This document shows positions 18,792 through 27,279 of a stretch of DNA of 36,024 bases, one piece after another; the first letter of the stretch is position 1; each line of letters begins with the position of its first letter. Under the pieces are notes generated by a model. The model saw only the letters and a program-made list of their open reading frames with translations, was not told the DNA's origin and searched no databases. A program made the translations under genes and the position numbers. Source of the DNA: Chitinophagaceae bacterium (GTDB lineage Bacteria > Bacteroidota > Bacteroidia > Chitinophagales > Chitinophagaceae); assembly GCA_947451985.1 (NCBI GenBank), contig CANGBQ010000004.1:1-36024 (forward strand), in the 5' to 3' direction.

Positions 18792-19781
18792 TTAGTTTGA
18801 TGTAAGAGGATTGCCGTTAGGTTCATGAATCAGCAGCGCTTGTTCACGGGTATAAATGTTCATTTTGTTGGTTTCGGAGTGCTTGTCTAATAATTTAAAG
18901 AAGACAACCAATATTCCAATGGCAAGTAAGCCGACCCACCAGTCAACCTTCGGATCCAATTCACTTACGTCCAATTTCGCTTTTTTAGCACTCAATAAAA
19001 ACATTTGTGAAACAGCAATAGCATTGTTTAAAAAATGGGCGATGATATTGATCCAAATATTTTTGGTTTTAAAATAAATAAGACCCAAAACAAAACCAAG
19101 GATGGCTCGACTCACAAACAAATACACTGATAAATGGATAAAACTAAAAATAAGGGCAGTCACTAAGATTCCCAAAAAGGGATTTTTCCACCATTTCACC
19201 AGGATGTTTTGTAGAGCGCCTCTGAAAAAAACTTCTTCAAACATGGCAGGAAAAAAAGCCATGATGACCAATGCCAAAATATATTCAGGGATACTTTTTA
19301 AGTTACTCAGCAAAACTACTTGTTCGTTGTAAGCGGCTTCTAGGCTTTTGCCCAATGCATTCAATGCAGGAAACAGCGCTATCACTTTTTTGGACAACTC
19401 TTGTAGTGGCATGGCCAGCAGGTTGGCCATGAATATGAGTAAAAAACCAATCGCTACCTGGTAAAGATTCAAATACTTGTTAAAGCCCAGCCAGAATGGA
19501 TTTTTGCCATTGCACACCCATGAATACAACGCAGCAGGAATAAACAACACACACAAAGTACCCACTACCTGCAACATTCTAGAGGCGGAAACATTGGCCG
19601 GATCTTTGAGCGCCTCCAACATGGCTGTCCCTATTTGTGAAAGGGGGGTTCCGGGAGGCACAATGGAAAAACCAATCACCACTTGCAGCACAGTGGTCAG
19701 CATCAATCCCGCACCCAGAAACAGTAACAACATGCCCAATTGACCAACTCCTGTGTAACCTTTATTGCTTTTGTATTGCAT
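18792..19781 (-). CDS. CPBP family intramembrane metalloprotease
   Basis: EEVFFRGALQNIL (EExxxR), FSFIHLSVY, HFLNNAIA; ATG at 19781 (MQYKSNKGYTG) preferred, since the ORF-track extension to 20072 is antisense to dusB. Confidence 0.92.
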   Translation of the reverse strand: MQYKSNKGYTGVGQLGMLLLFLGAGLMLTTVLQVVIGFSIVPPGTPLSQIGTAMLEALKDPANVSASRMLQVVGTLCVLFIPAALYSWVCNGKNPFWLGFNKYLNLYQVAIGFLLIFMANLLAMPLQELSKKVIALFPALNALGKSLEAAYNEQVVLLSNLKSIPEYILALVIMAFFPAMFEEVFFRGALQNILVKWWKNPFLGILVTALIFSFIHLSVYLFVSRAILGFVLGLIYFKTKNIWINIIAHFLNNAIAVSQMFLLSAKKAKLDVSELDPKVDWWVGLLAIGILVVFFKLLDKHSETNKMNIYTREQALLIHEPNGNPLTSN

Positions 19782-19830
19782 ACGCCGTTTATTAATTGTA
19801 ATTTTGCAGTTGCAATATACAAAGAATGCC

Positions 19831-20868
19831 ATGCCCAACATAGGACCTATACAATTGCCCCCTTTTCCGCTTTTATTAGCACCGATGGAAGATGTCAGTG
19901 ATCCTCCATTCAGGGCGGTGTGCAAAGACAATGGCGCCGATGTAATGTATAGTGAATTTATCAGCAGTGAGGGACTAATAAGGGATGCTATTAAAAGCAA
20001 ACAAAAACTGGATTTCAGCGAAGAAGAAAGGCCCTTTGGCATACAGATATTTGGAGGAGATGAAGAAGCCATGTCGTTGAGTGCTAAAATTTGCGAAACG
20101 GTTCAACCCGATTTGGTAGATATTAATTTTGGCTGTCCGGTGAAAAAAGTAGTGAGTAAAGGTGCCGGCGCCGGCGTATTGAAAGATATTGATTTGATGG
20201 TACGCTTAACCGAAGCAGTTGTCAAAAGCACTCAGCTGCCTGTCACTGTCAAAACAAGACTAGGCTGGGATGAACAATCAAAAAACATTGAAGAAGTAGC
20301 AGAAAGATTACAAGACGTGGGGGTGCAGGCATTGTCCATTCATGGACGGACAAGGGCTCAATTATACAAAGGCGAAGCCGACTGGACCTTGATAGGGAAA
20401 GTTAAAAACAATCCCCGGATACACATTCCTATTTTCGGTAATGGCGATATCGACAGCGCCCAAAAAGCCTTCGAATATAAAAACAGGTATGGTATTGATG
20501 GCATCATGATTGGAAGAGCTGCCATCGGTTATCCATGGATATTCAGAGAAATAAAATCTTACTTAGAAGACAAAACCATTCTTGCCCCGCCTACACTTGA
20601 AGAGCGAATTGCCGTGTGTAAAAAACATTTGCATAAATCCTTGGAATGGAAAGGGCCGATTGTGGGCATAAACGAAATGCGCAGACATTATACCAATTAT
20701 TTAAAAGGGTTGCCGGGTATTAAAGAATTCCGATACAAGTTAGTTACCCTCACCGATCCACAGGCCATCAATGAAGTGCTGGATCAAATCAGTGCACATT
20801 ACAAGGACTATCAATTTCAGCATACACCGATTGAAATCATTGATTACCACCAGAAATGCCCATTGTAA
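19831..20868 (+). CDS. dusB: tRNA-dihydrouridine synthase
   Basis: LAPMEDVSDPPFRAVCKDNGADVMYSEFISSEGL, DINFGCPVKKVVSKGAGAG, SIHGRTRAQLYKG, FGNGDIDS, IMIGRAAIGYPWIF; ATG at 19831. Confidence 0.95.
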   Translation: MPNIGPIQLPPFPLLLAPMEDVSDPPFRAVCKDNGADVMYSEFISSEGLIRDAIKSKQKLDFSEEERPFGIQIFGGDEEAMSLSAKICETVQPDLVDINFGCPVKKVVSKGAGAGVLKDIDLMVRLTEAVVKSTQLPVTVKTRLGWDEQSKNIEEVAERLQDVGVQALSIHGRTRAQLYKGEADWTLIGKVKNNPRIHIPIFGNGDIDSAQKAFEYKNRYGIDGIMIGRAAIGYPWIFREIKSYLEDKTILAPPTLEERIAVCKKHLHKSLEWKGPIVGINEMRRHYTNYLKGLPGIKEFRYKLVTLTDPQAINEVLDQISAHYKDYQFQHTPIEIIDYHQKCPL

Positions 20869-20916
20869 CTGTTTGATACATTGAATGCAGAGGAAAAAAT
20901 TGCAAAGAATCTAAAG

Positions 20917-21603
20917 TCATCGATCAAGCCCCAAAGCTTCTTTCATTTCCTTTCCCAATGGAGGGACCCCCGATTCAAAAAAATGTGTTAGAACGCCTTC
21001 TTCATTCACAATGTACTTGCAAAAATTCCAGGTAGGCGCTTGATCATTCCAGCCATTAAAATTTTTATGGGTGAGCCATTTGTATATTTCTTCTTGCTGT
21101 TCTTTTTTCACCACCACTCCTTTCATTGACAATGGAAACGTAACGCCGTAATTTTTCTTGCAAAAAGAAGCGATGCTTGCATCTGTCCCCTTCTCTTGAT
21201 GCTGAAAATCATTGGCAGGAAATCCAATGACGACAATGTTGTTGTATTGATCATATAGTTTTTGTAGCGCTTCGTACTGCGCCGTAAAACCACAATCAGA
21301 AGCCGTGTTCACCAATACAATCTTTTTTCCTTTTAAAGATGACAATGGCAGTTGGCTGCTGTCGTTGAGTAAAAGGGTATAGGAATAGAAATCAACCAAT
21401 GGTTGAATCTTATCGACATTAGCAGCAGAGGCTTTTTTGCCCGACTTCATGATCAAAGGATAAAAAGCCTTTAATATTTTTTGTCTGGTTGTCATTTGTT
21501 TAGAATTTTTGTTGGCTACTGTCACATAGATAGTAGCGCCAGTAAATAAAGCGCACAATACAATAATGGTTTTCATCGTCCAATGAAATTTAGTAATAGT
21601 CAT
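20917..21603 (-). CDS. glutathione peroxidase family protein, N-terminally anchored
   Basis: GKKIVLVNTASDCGFTAQYEALQKLYDQY (catalytic Cys), VIGFPANDFQHQE, WNFCKYIVNEEG; start at 21603 or 21576, abutting or overlapping the ALDH stop. Confidence 0.93.
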   Translation of the reverse strand: MTITKFHWTMKTIIVLCALFTGATIYVTVANKNSKQMTTRQKILKAFYPLIMKSGKKASAANVDKIQPLVDFYSYTLLLNDSSQLPLSSLKGKKIVLVNTASDCGFTAQYEALQKLYDQYNNIVVIGFPANDFQHQEKGTDASIASFCKKNYGVTFPLSMKGVVVKKEQQEEIYKWLTHKNFNGWNDQAPTWNFCKYIVNEEGVLTHFFESGVPPLGKEMKEALGLDR

Positions 21604-21604
21604 A

Positions 21605-22978
21605 TTAACCAATAAGCTTTTTGAAGAGGCCAAGCTTGCCTTTGAAAGGAGGATATTTCATCGCCGGATCAAACCATGTGGGCGTTTTCAAAATAGATTT
21701 TTGATGACTGAAAGTATCAAAAGTATGTTTACCCTGGTACCCACCTATTCCGCTGAATCCTCGACCACCAAAAGGCAGGTGGTGATTGGTCAAATGCCAT
21801 ACTGTATTGTTGACACAGCCGCCGCCAAATGGCACCCGTTCTAACCATTGCTTTTCCACTGAGGCAGAGGAAGTGAACACATACAAGGCCAATGGATTCT
21901 TATTGGCAGCAATTATTTTCATGGCTTCTTCGCGTGTCTTAAAAGTCAAAATAGGCAAAAGTGGGCCGAAAATTTCTTCCTGCATAATGCGGCTGTCCAT
22001 TCGTACTTGATCCATCAAGGTTGGCTCAATAAACAATTGACTTCGATCTGTTTTACCGCCCTGCAAAATATTCCCATCAGACAGATATTGGACAATCCGG
22101 TCGAATTGTTTTTCATTGATGATCTTCCCATAATGAGAAACAGACAAAGGATCTTCGGTATAGAATCGTTGGATGGTATTTTTCAGCTGCTGCACCAATT
22201 CGTCCTTCACTGACTCGTGGACCAGTAAATAATCAGGAGCGATGCATATTTGTCCTACGTTGGAAAATTTTGTGACCACAATCCTTTTAGCAGCCACTTG
22301 CAAATTCGCATCTGCTTCAACAATACAAGGACTTTTTCCACCTAGCTCCAAGGTAACTGGAACAAGGTTTTTGGCTGCCAGTTGATAAACGGCTTTGCCC
22401 ACCGTCGTACTGCCGGTAAACAACACATGATCAAATACAAAATGATTCATCATTTCAGGAACCACCACTGCCCCATCACCTTCTACAAACCGAATGTATT
22501 TTGGATCGAATGTTTCTGCGATCATTTTTTTCATGACCGCACTCGTGGCAGGTGCATACTCAGAAGATTTAAGAACCATACAATTCCCTGCAGCAATCGC
22601 ACCCACGGCTGGCTTCAACAGCAATTGAAAAGGATAATTCCAGGGGCTGATGATCAATACCACGCCCAGGGGCTCGGGATAGATATAACTCTTGGACGGA
22701 AAATTCAACAGATTGGTTTTCACTTTGGTCGGCTTCATCCAAGCTTGCAAGTGTTGAATAGCATAGTTGATTTCAGACAACAACATCCCATTTTCAGACA
22801 CCCAGCATTCTTCGGGACTCTTTTTCAAATCAGCATACAGTGCGTGGTAAATTTCTTGTTCATACTTTTCTGTCACCTGTTTCAGCGCCTGCAATTGTTG
22901 TTTTCTGAAGGTATAGGATTGGGTGGCGCCACTTTCGTGAAATAGGCGCATATCTTGTAATTCGTTAACCGAGACCAT
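21605..22978 (-). CDS. aldehyde dehydrogenase family protein (class 3-like)
   Basis: ISPWNYPFQLLLKPAVGAIAAGN, VTLELGGKSPCIVEADA, NVGQICIAPDYLLV, EEIFGPLLPI. Confidence 0.96.
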   Translation of the reverse strand: MVSVNELQDMRLFHESGATQSYTFRKQQLQALKQVTEKYEQEIYHALYADLKKSPEECWVSENGMLLSEINYAIQHLQAWMKPTKVKTNLLNFPSKSYIYPEPLGVVLIISPWNYPFQLLLKPAVGAIAAGNCMVLKSSEYAPATSAVMKKMIAETFDPKYIRFVEGDGAVVVPEMMNHFVFDHVLFTGSTTVGKAVYQLAAKNLVPVTLELGGKSPCIVEADANLQVAAKRIVVTKFSNVGQICIAPDYLLVHESVKDELVQQLKNTIQRFYTEDPLSVSHYGKIINEKQFDRIVQYLSDGNILQGGKTDRSQLFIEPTLMDQVRMDSRIMQEEIFGPLLPILTFKTREEAMKIIAANKNPLALYVFTSSASVEKQWLERVPFGGGCVNNTVWHLTNHHLPFGGRGFSGIGGYQGKHTFDTFSHQKSILKTPTWFDPAMKYPPFKGKLGLFKKLIG

Positions 22979-22983
22979 TGTTG

Positions 22984-22991
22984 TAAATTTG
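22984..22991 (+). promoter_or_regulatory. Bacteroidota -7 element TAAATTTG upstream of tadA
   Basis: TAnnTTTG 23 nt before the ATG at 23014. Confidence 0.4.
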
Positions 22992-23013
22992 TTCTAAAGT
23001 TACACAAGAATTG

Positions 23014-23451
23014 ATGAGCGATGAACAATATATGAAGCTTGCATTGGCAGAAGCACAGAAGGCCTTCAACAAAGAGGAAGTGCCTGTGGGTGCAATTGTG
23101 GTAATGAACAATACGGTGATTGCCAAAGCTCATAACCAGGTAGAGTTACTGAAAGACAGTACGGCCCATGCAGAAATTCTGGCCATCACCACTGCTTTTC
23201 AGTTTCTGGGAAGCAAGTATTTGCCCGAAGCCACCCTTTATGTGACCCTGGAACCCTGCTTGATGTGCAGTGGAGCCCTCTACTGGAGCAAAATTGGTCG
23301 CATCGTATTTGGAGCATTTGATGAAAAAAACAGCTATCGAAGATGCACCGATACCAACACTCCTTTTCATCCAAAAACAGAAATTACGGGGGGCGTCATG
23401 GAAACAGAATGCGCGGAATTGATGAAAACATTTTTTCAGCGACTGCGCTAG
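23014..23451 (+). CDS. tadA: tRNA adenosine(34) deaminase / nucleoside deaminase
   Basis: DSTAHAEILAI (HAE), TLYVTLEPCLMCSGALYWSKIGRIVFGAFDEK (PCxxC); ATG at 23014. Confidence 0.93.
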   Translation: MSDEQYMKLALAEAQKAFNKEEVPVGAIVVMNNTVIAKAHNQVELLKDSTAHAEILAITTAFQFLGSKYLPEATLYVTLEPCLMCSGALYWSKIGRIVFGAFDEKNSYRRCTDTNTPFHPKTEITGGVMETECAELMKTFFQRLR

Positions 23452-23578
23452 GTCATTTTTTTAATGTGAATTAAGGTTTAACCTTGTTAGTCTCCGCCAA
23501 CAGAATGCCTAAACAGCCGGTGATTTGATCTGCGTTCAACACAAATAAATATTACCTTCGCAAATAAAAAAACTACTC

Positions 23579-24184
23579 ATGTCATTTACATTAGCCCCAT
23601 TACCTTACGCACACGAAGCATTGGAACCGCACATTGATGCACAAACCATGCAGATACACCACGGCAAGCACCATCAAGCATATGTTGACAACCTGAACAA
23701 AGCCATTGCAGGCACGGCTCACGAAAACAACAGTTTGGAGGAGTTGATTCAACAAGCAGGAAGCATCAGTGCTGCCGTTCGGAACAATGGTGGTGGTCAT
23801 TGGAATCATACTTTTTTCTGGGCCAGCATGGCGCCCCATGCAGGTGGAGCACCTTCCGGAAAATTAGCCGAAGCCATCGATAGCGCTTTTGGATCGTTTG
23901 ACGCTTTCAAAGAAAAATTCAGCCAAGCCGGCATGACCCGCTTTGGAAGTGGATGGGCATGGTTGATTGTTAAAGAAGGAAAATTAGAGATCTGCTCTAC
24001 CCCCAATCAAGACAATCCCCTAATGGATGTGGCAGAAGTTAAGGGCACACCTATCTTGGGTGCCGATGTATGGGAACACGCTTATTATTTGAAATATCAA
24101 AATAGAAGAGCAGATTACCTTTCTGCATTCTGGAATGTAGTGAATTGGAAAGTGGTGGAAGAAAGAATGAATGCCGCCTTATAA
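23579..24184 (+). CDS. superoxide dismutase (Fe/Mn family)
   Basis: [63 protein letters not shown]. Confidence 0.97.
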   Translation: MSFTLAPLPYAHEALEPHIDAQTMQIHHGKHHQAYVDNLNKAIAGTAHENNSLEELIQQAGSISAAVRNNGGGHWNHTFFWASMAPHAGGAPSGKLAEAIDSAFGSFDAFKEKFSQAGMTRFGSGWAWLIVKEGKLEICSTPNQDNPLMDVAEVKGTPILGADVWEHAYYLKYQNRRADYLSAFWNVVNWKVVEERMNAAL

Positions 24185-24201
24185 GATCATTTGAATTTGA
24201 C

Positions 24202-24247
24202 AGGCCTCAGGTTTTGTATGCGCAATACATATCTGGGGCCTTTTTGT
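24202..24247 (+). terminator. intrinsic terminator of the superoxide dismutase gene
   Basis: AGGCCTCAG...CTGGGGCCT with nested TGTAT-GCGCA-ATACA, followed by TTTTTG. Confidence 0.75.
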
Positions 24248-24252
24248 ATGTA

Positions 24253-24483
24253 TTAAGGGACTGGATCGTGTCCGTGTCCACCCCAGGGATGACATTTTGC
24301 AACTCTTTTAAGGGTAAGCCATCCGCCTTTCAAGGGTCCATATTTTTGGAAGGCTTCTACCCCATATTGGGAGCAAGTGGGCGTATACCTACACTTCGGA
24401 CCCAAGAGCGGTGAAATCAACCATTGATAGCCCTTGATCAAAAAAACAAATGGTACACTAAGGATTCGGTTGATGATTTTCAT
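24253..24483 (-). CDS. yidD: membrane protein insertion efficiency factor YidD
   Basis: [66 protein letters not shown]. Confidence 0.97.
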   Translation of the reverse strand: MKIINRILSVPFVFLIKGYQWLISPLLGPKCRYTPTCSQYGVEAFQKYGPLKGGWLTLKRVAKCHPWGGHGHDPVP

Positions 24484-24874
24484 GCTGGATTCGAATCAGT
24501 TTTTGTATCAGCTTCCCCATTGCTTCGTATAAGTGGGCATAACTGGGCAAGGCAGTGTCAGTGAAAATAAAAAAGACAGCAAGTTGAATATTGTTTTCTA
24601 GCAATTGTTCTTCCAAGGCGTTTTTTTGAAGCCGATAAGATTCCCTCATCAATCGTTTGATTCGATTGCGGTCTACTGCTTTTTTAAAGTGTCTTGCACT
24701 TACCGAAAAACCAGCTTGCAATATATGGGGTTGGTTGGTTGAAAGCCAGATGGCTTTTATGGGGTACATCGTCAGGGGTTTGCCTGTTGCAAAAACCTGC
24801 TGAATTTGTTTGGTGCTTTTTAATTTACTTTCCTTGCCTAAAAAATATCGTTGGGCTGTTTTCAATGATAACAA
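24458..24874 (-). CDS. rnpA: ribonuclease P protein component
   Basis: [30 protein letters not shown] is the RnpA RNR motif; TTG start; overlaps yidD by 26 bp. Confidence 0.94.
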   Translation of the reverse strand: MLSLKTAQRYFLGKESKLKSTKQIQQVFATGKPLTMYPIKAIWLSTNQPHILQAGFSVSARHFKKAVDRNRIKRLMRESYRLQKNALEEQLLENNIQLAVFFIFTDTALPSYAHLYEAMGKLIQKLIRIQHENHQPNP

Positions 24875-24894
24875 GTTAGTGAATGAAATCCATT

Positions 24895-24921
24895 AAAAAA
24901 GCCTTTGCAAGAGCAAAGGCT
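24895..24921 (-). terminator. intrinsic terminator/attenuator between rpmH and rnpA
   Basis: On the - strand: AGCCTTTGC-TCTT-GCAAAGGCT followed by a T run, 21 nt before the rnpA start. Confidence 0.78.
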
Positions 24922-24947
24922 GTATAATGATGTTGAATACAATCATT

Positions 24948-25115
24948 CTATTTTTTTGAACCATGCTCATCAGAAACAGTCAATTTATGACGTCCTTTTG
25001 CTCTGCGGCTGGCCAATACTTTACGACCATTCGCATCTTGCATACGGGCACGAAATCCGTGAACAGATTTTCTGCGACGGGTATGGGGCTGATAGGTTCT
25101 TTTTTTACCTGGCAT
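24948..25115 (-). CDS. rpmH: 50S ribosomal protein L34 (55 aa), not in the ORF track
   Basis: Manual translation: [55 protein letters not shown]34 hallmark RTYQP...HGFRARM...[22 protein letters not shown]. Confidence 0.96.
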   Translation of the reverse strand: MPGKKRTYQPHTRRRKSVHGFRARMQDANGRKVLASRRAKGRHKLTVSDEHGSKK

Positions 25116-25198
25116 TGTTGATTATTTTTTCCTTTAACAAATATTGTTAGCTTGTTTTCATCGGCCAGGCACCATCCCGGCTTCTTGTGAAAGGACGG

Positions 25199-25206
25199 CA
25201 AAGGTA
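25199..25206 (-). promoter_or_regulatory. Bacteroidota -7 element TACCTTTG (reverse strand) upstream of rpmH
   Basis: Reverse complement of CAAAGGTA; implies a leader of roughly 70-80 nt before the rpmH ATG. Confidence 0.5.
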
Positions 25207-25275
25207 GGCCTTTCGGCATAAAAAAAGAAGGGAAAGAGATAAAAATCGATGAATAAGAGGTCGATAGCCTGAAAA

Positions 25276-26109
25276 TCAAGGGTTTTGTGCCAAAATGAGC
25301 TTACTGGACGTGATGGATTGCCCATAAAAAAGACTGGCATGGGCATCAAAATAACCAGCATCACCCGTGGTAAAAAACTGCCGAAGGCCTGTTTTGGAAC
25401 AATTCTTTTCCATTTCAGGATGTTTCTGCAGATAATCAACCAAGCTATTGGCCACAATCGCACCCTGTGACACCACGTTGATTCCTTCGGGCGTATTGGC
25501 TTTGATGGTATCCATCAACAAAGGATAGTGGGTACAGGCCAACAACAAGGTATCGATGGCGGGATCTTTTTGTAAAATATGATCGATGTGCAGCTTGACA
25601 AAATGATTGGCTTCGGGGGTGTGATACAAATTGTTCTCCACCAACCCTACCCATTCCGGACAGGCCTCTTGCGACACTACTACCTGCGGAAAAAACTTAC
25701 GGGTTTCCATCAAATAGGAGCCCGATTGAATCGTTCCTTGAGTGCCCAACACACCCACATGACCAGTTGGAGAGAAGGTTCCGATCACTTCAGAAGTAGG
25801 ACGAATCACCCCCAATACTCTTTTATCAGCACCCATTTTAGGTAAATCATTTTGCTGAATGGTTCTAAGGGCTTTGGCGGAAGCGGTATTGCAAGCCAAA
25901 ATGACCAACGAACAACCTTGATCGAAAAACCATTGTACAGCCTGTAATGTATACCGATATACAGTGTCAAAATCTTTGTCACCATAGGGCGCACGAGCAT
26001 TGTCCCCCAAATAGAGATAATCATATTGAGGCAATGCTGCTGTAATCTCTTTTAAGATAGTCAGTCCGCCGTAGCCACTATCAAATATGCCGATGGGTTG
26101 ACGCATCAT
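25276..26109 (-). CDS. murI: glutamate racemase
   Basis: PIGIFDSGYGGLTILKEI, YLGDNARAPYGDK, ILACNTASAKAL, LLACTHYPLL. Confidence 0.97.
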   Translation of the reverse strand: MMRQPIGIFDSGYGGLTILKEITAALPQYDYLYLGDNARAPYGDKDFDTVYRYTLQAVQWFFDQGCSLVILACNTASAKALRTIQQNDLPKMGADKRVLGVIRPTSEVIGTFSPTGHVGVLGTQGTIQSGSYLMETRKFFPQVVVSQEACPEWVGLVENNLYHTPEANHFVKLHIDHILQKDPAIDTLLLACTHYPLLMDTIKANTPEGINVVSQGAIVANSLVDYLQKHPEMEKNCSKTGLRQFFTTGDAGYFDAHASLFYGQSITSSKLILAQNP

Positions 26110-26124
26110 GTTTCAAAAATAACA

Positions 26125-26153
26125 AAGCCACCTCGTATTCAGTGAGGTGGCTT
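26125..26153 (-). terminator. intrinsic terminator between ompH-2 and murI
   Basis: AAGCCACCTC...GAGGTGGCTT hairpin followed on the - strand by TGTTATTTTTG. Confidence 0.75.
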
Positions 26154-26176
26154 CTATCTTTTGCAAAATAATTATA

Positions 26177-26701
26177 TTAAGGCTTTTTGGCTGGTGCAGC
26201 AGGTGCATCTTTGATGCCCAATTTCTTTTTCACCAAGGCAAGCACATCATCACCGGGAGGGCCGACGATTACAGAGTTGATGTCCAGGATGTATGCATAA
26301 CCACTTTCTTTGGCTACTGCCCTGATGGCATCCAGTGCCTTGGTACGCAAAGGCGCAATTTTTTTCTGGGCTTCTTGTTGATACATGTCTTGTGCCTGTT
26401 GATTCCAATTTTGAGCACGTTGGTATAAAGCTACTAGTTCGTTGCGTTTGATTTCTTTCATACTGGGAGAAAGCTTGACAGAGTCTCTAACAAAAAGGCT
26501 GTCTTTGTCATTCAGCTCTTTCATCATATCCTGACCTTGTTGAGCCAAGGAAGCTTGATATTCTTTTAGTTCAGCATCTGCTTTTTGTGCTTCGGGCATC
26601 ACGCTGATTAATTCATCTGTACTGATGTATCCAATTTTGTTTTGTGCAGACGCTCCGAAAATGCTCAAAGTCATTGCAGCTAGTAGGAATAATGGTTTCA
26701 T
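26177..26701 (-). CDS. OmpH/Skp family periplasmic chaperone (copy 2)
   Basis: Signal peptide; NKIGYISTDELISVMPEAQKADAELKEYQASLAQQGQDMMKEL; coiled-coil; C-terminal YAYILDIN. Confidence 0.93.
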   Translation of the reverse strand: MKPLFLLAAMTLSIFGASAQNKIGYISTDELISVMPEAQKADAELKEYQASLAQQGQDMMKELNDKDSLFVRDSVKLSPSMKEIKRNELVALYQRAQNWNQQAQDMYQQEAQKKIAPLRTKALDAIRAVAKESGYAYILDINSVIVGPPGDDVLALVKKKLGIKDAPAAPAKKP

Positions 26702-26741
26702 GTTTTATATGTGTTGTTTGATATAATAAAAAATGGACTGA

Positions 26742-27254
26742 TTATTTGATACCCATGCTTTTCAGGATCTCTTCACTCTTGTCTAGCTTGGGGTCTGCAA
26801 AGATAATGGTAATTCCCTCACTTTTATCAAGGATGAAGTCGTACTGCTTTTCAACCGCCAGTTTCTGAACAGCATTGTATACTTTGTCTTGAATGGGCTT
26901 GATCAGCTCTTGTCTTTTCTTAAACAAATCGCCTTCAAAACCAAATCTTTGCCGTTGCAAGTCTTGTAATTCTTTTTCTTTATTGTAGATCTCGTCTTCT
27001 CTTTTCTTTTTAAGATTATCAGTAAGCATGACCTGCTCTGCTTCAAAGTCTGCATGCATTTTGTCGACTGCTGTTTGCTTTACATCGATTTCCTGTTGCC
27101 ACATTTGACTGAACTGATCCAATTTGGTTTGCGCATTTTTATATTCAGGGATTTTTCCCAAAATATATTTAGAATCGATGACCGCATATCGTTGTGCATG
27201 GGCCATCAATCCCATGAACAGCAATAAAAAAGCAATGATTGATATTTTTCTCAT
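26742..27254 (-). CDS. OmpH/Skp family periplasmic chaperone (copy 1)
   Basis: Signal peptide; QRYAVIDSKYILGKIPEYKNAQTKLDQFSQMWQQEID; YDFILDKSEG. Confidence 0.93.
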   Translation of the reverse strand: MRKISIIAFLLLFMGLMAHAQRYAVIDSKYILGKIPEYKNAQTKLDQFSQMWQQEIDVKQTAVDKMHADFEAEQVMLTDNLKKKREDEIYNKEKELQDLQRQRFGFEGDLFKKRQELIKPIQDKVYNAVQKLAVEKQYDFILDKSEGITIIFADPKLDKSEEILKSMGIK

Positions 27255-27279
27255 TGAATAGATTTTTGTGGTTTAACCA

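Noticed and set aside
19782-20072. N-terminal extension of the CPBP protease ORF
   Set aside because: Ser/Leu-rich sequence antisense to dusB; ATG at 19781 gives a normal CPBP N-terminus and a divergent promoter gap
22382-22945. 187-aa + ORF antisense to the aldehyde dehydrogenase
   Set aside because: Fully overlaps a convincing ALDH CDS; His/Arg/Phe-rich composition typical of antisense frames
24905-25150. 81-aa + ORF in the rpmH region
   Set aside because: Antisense to rpmH, whose L34 translation is unmistakable
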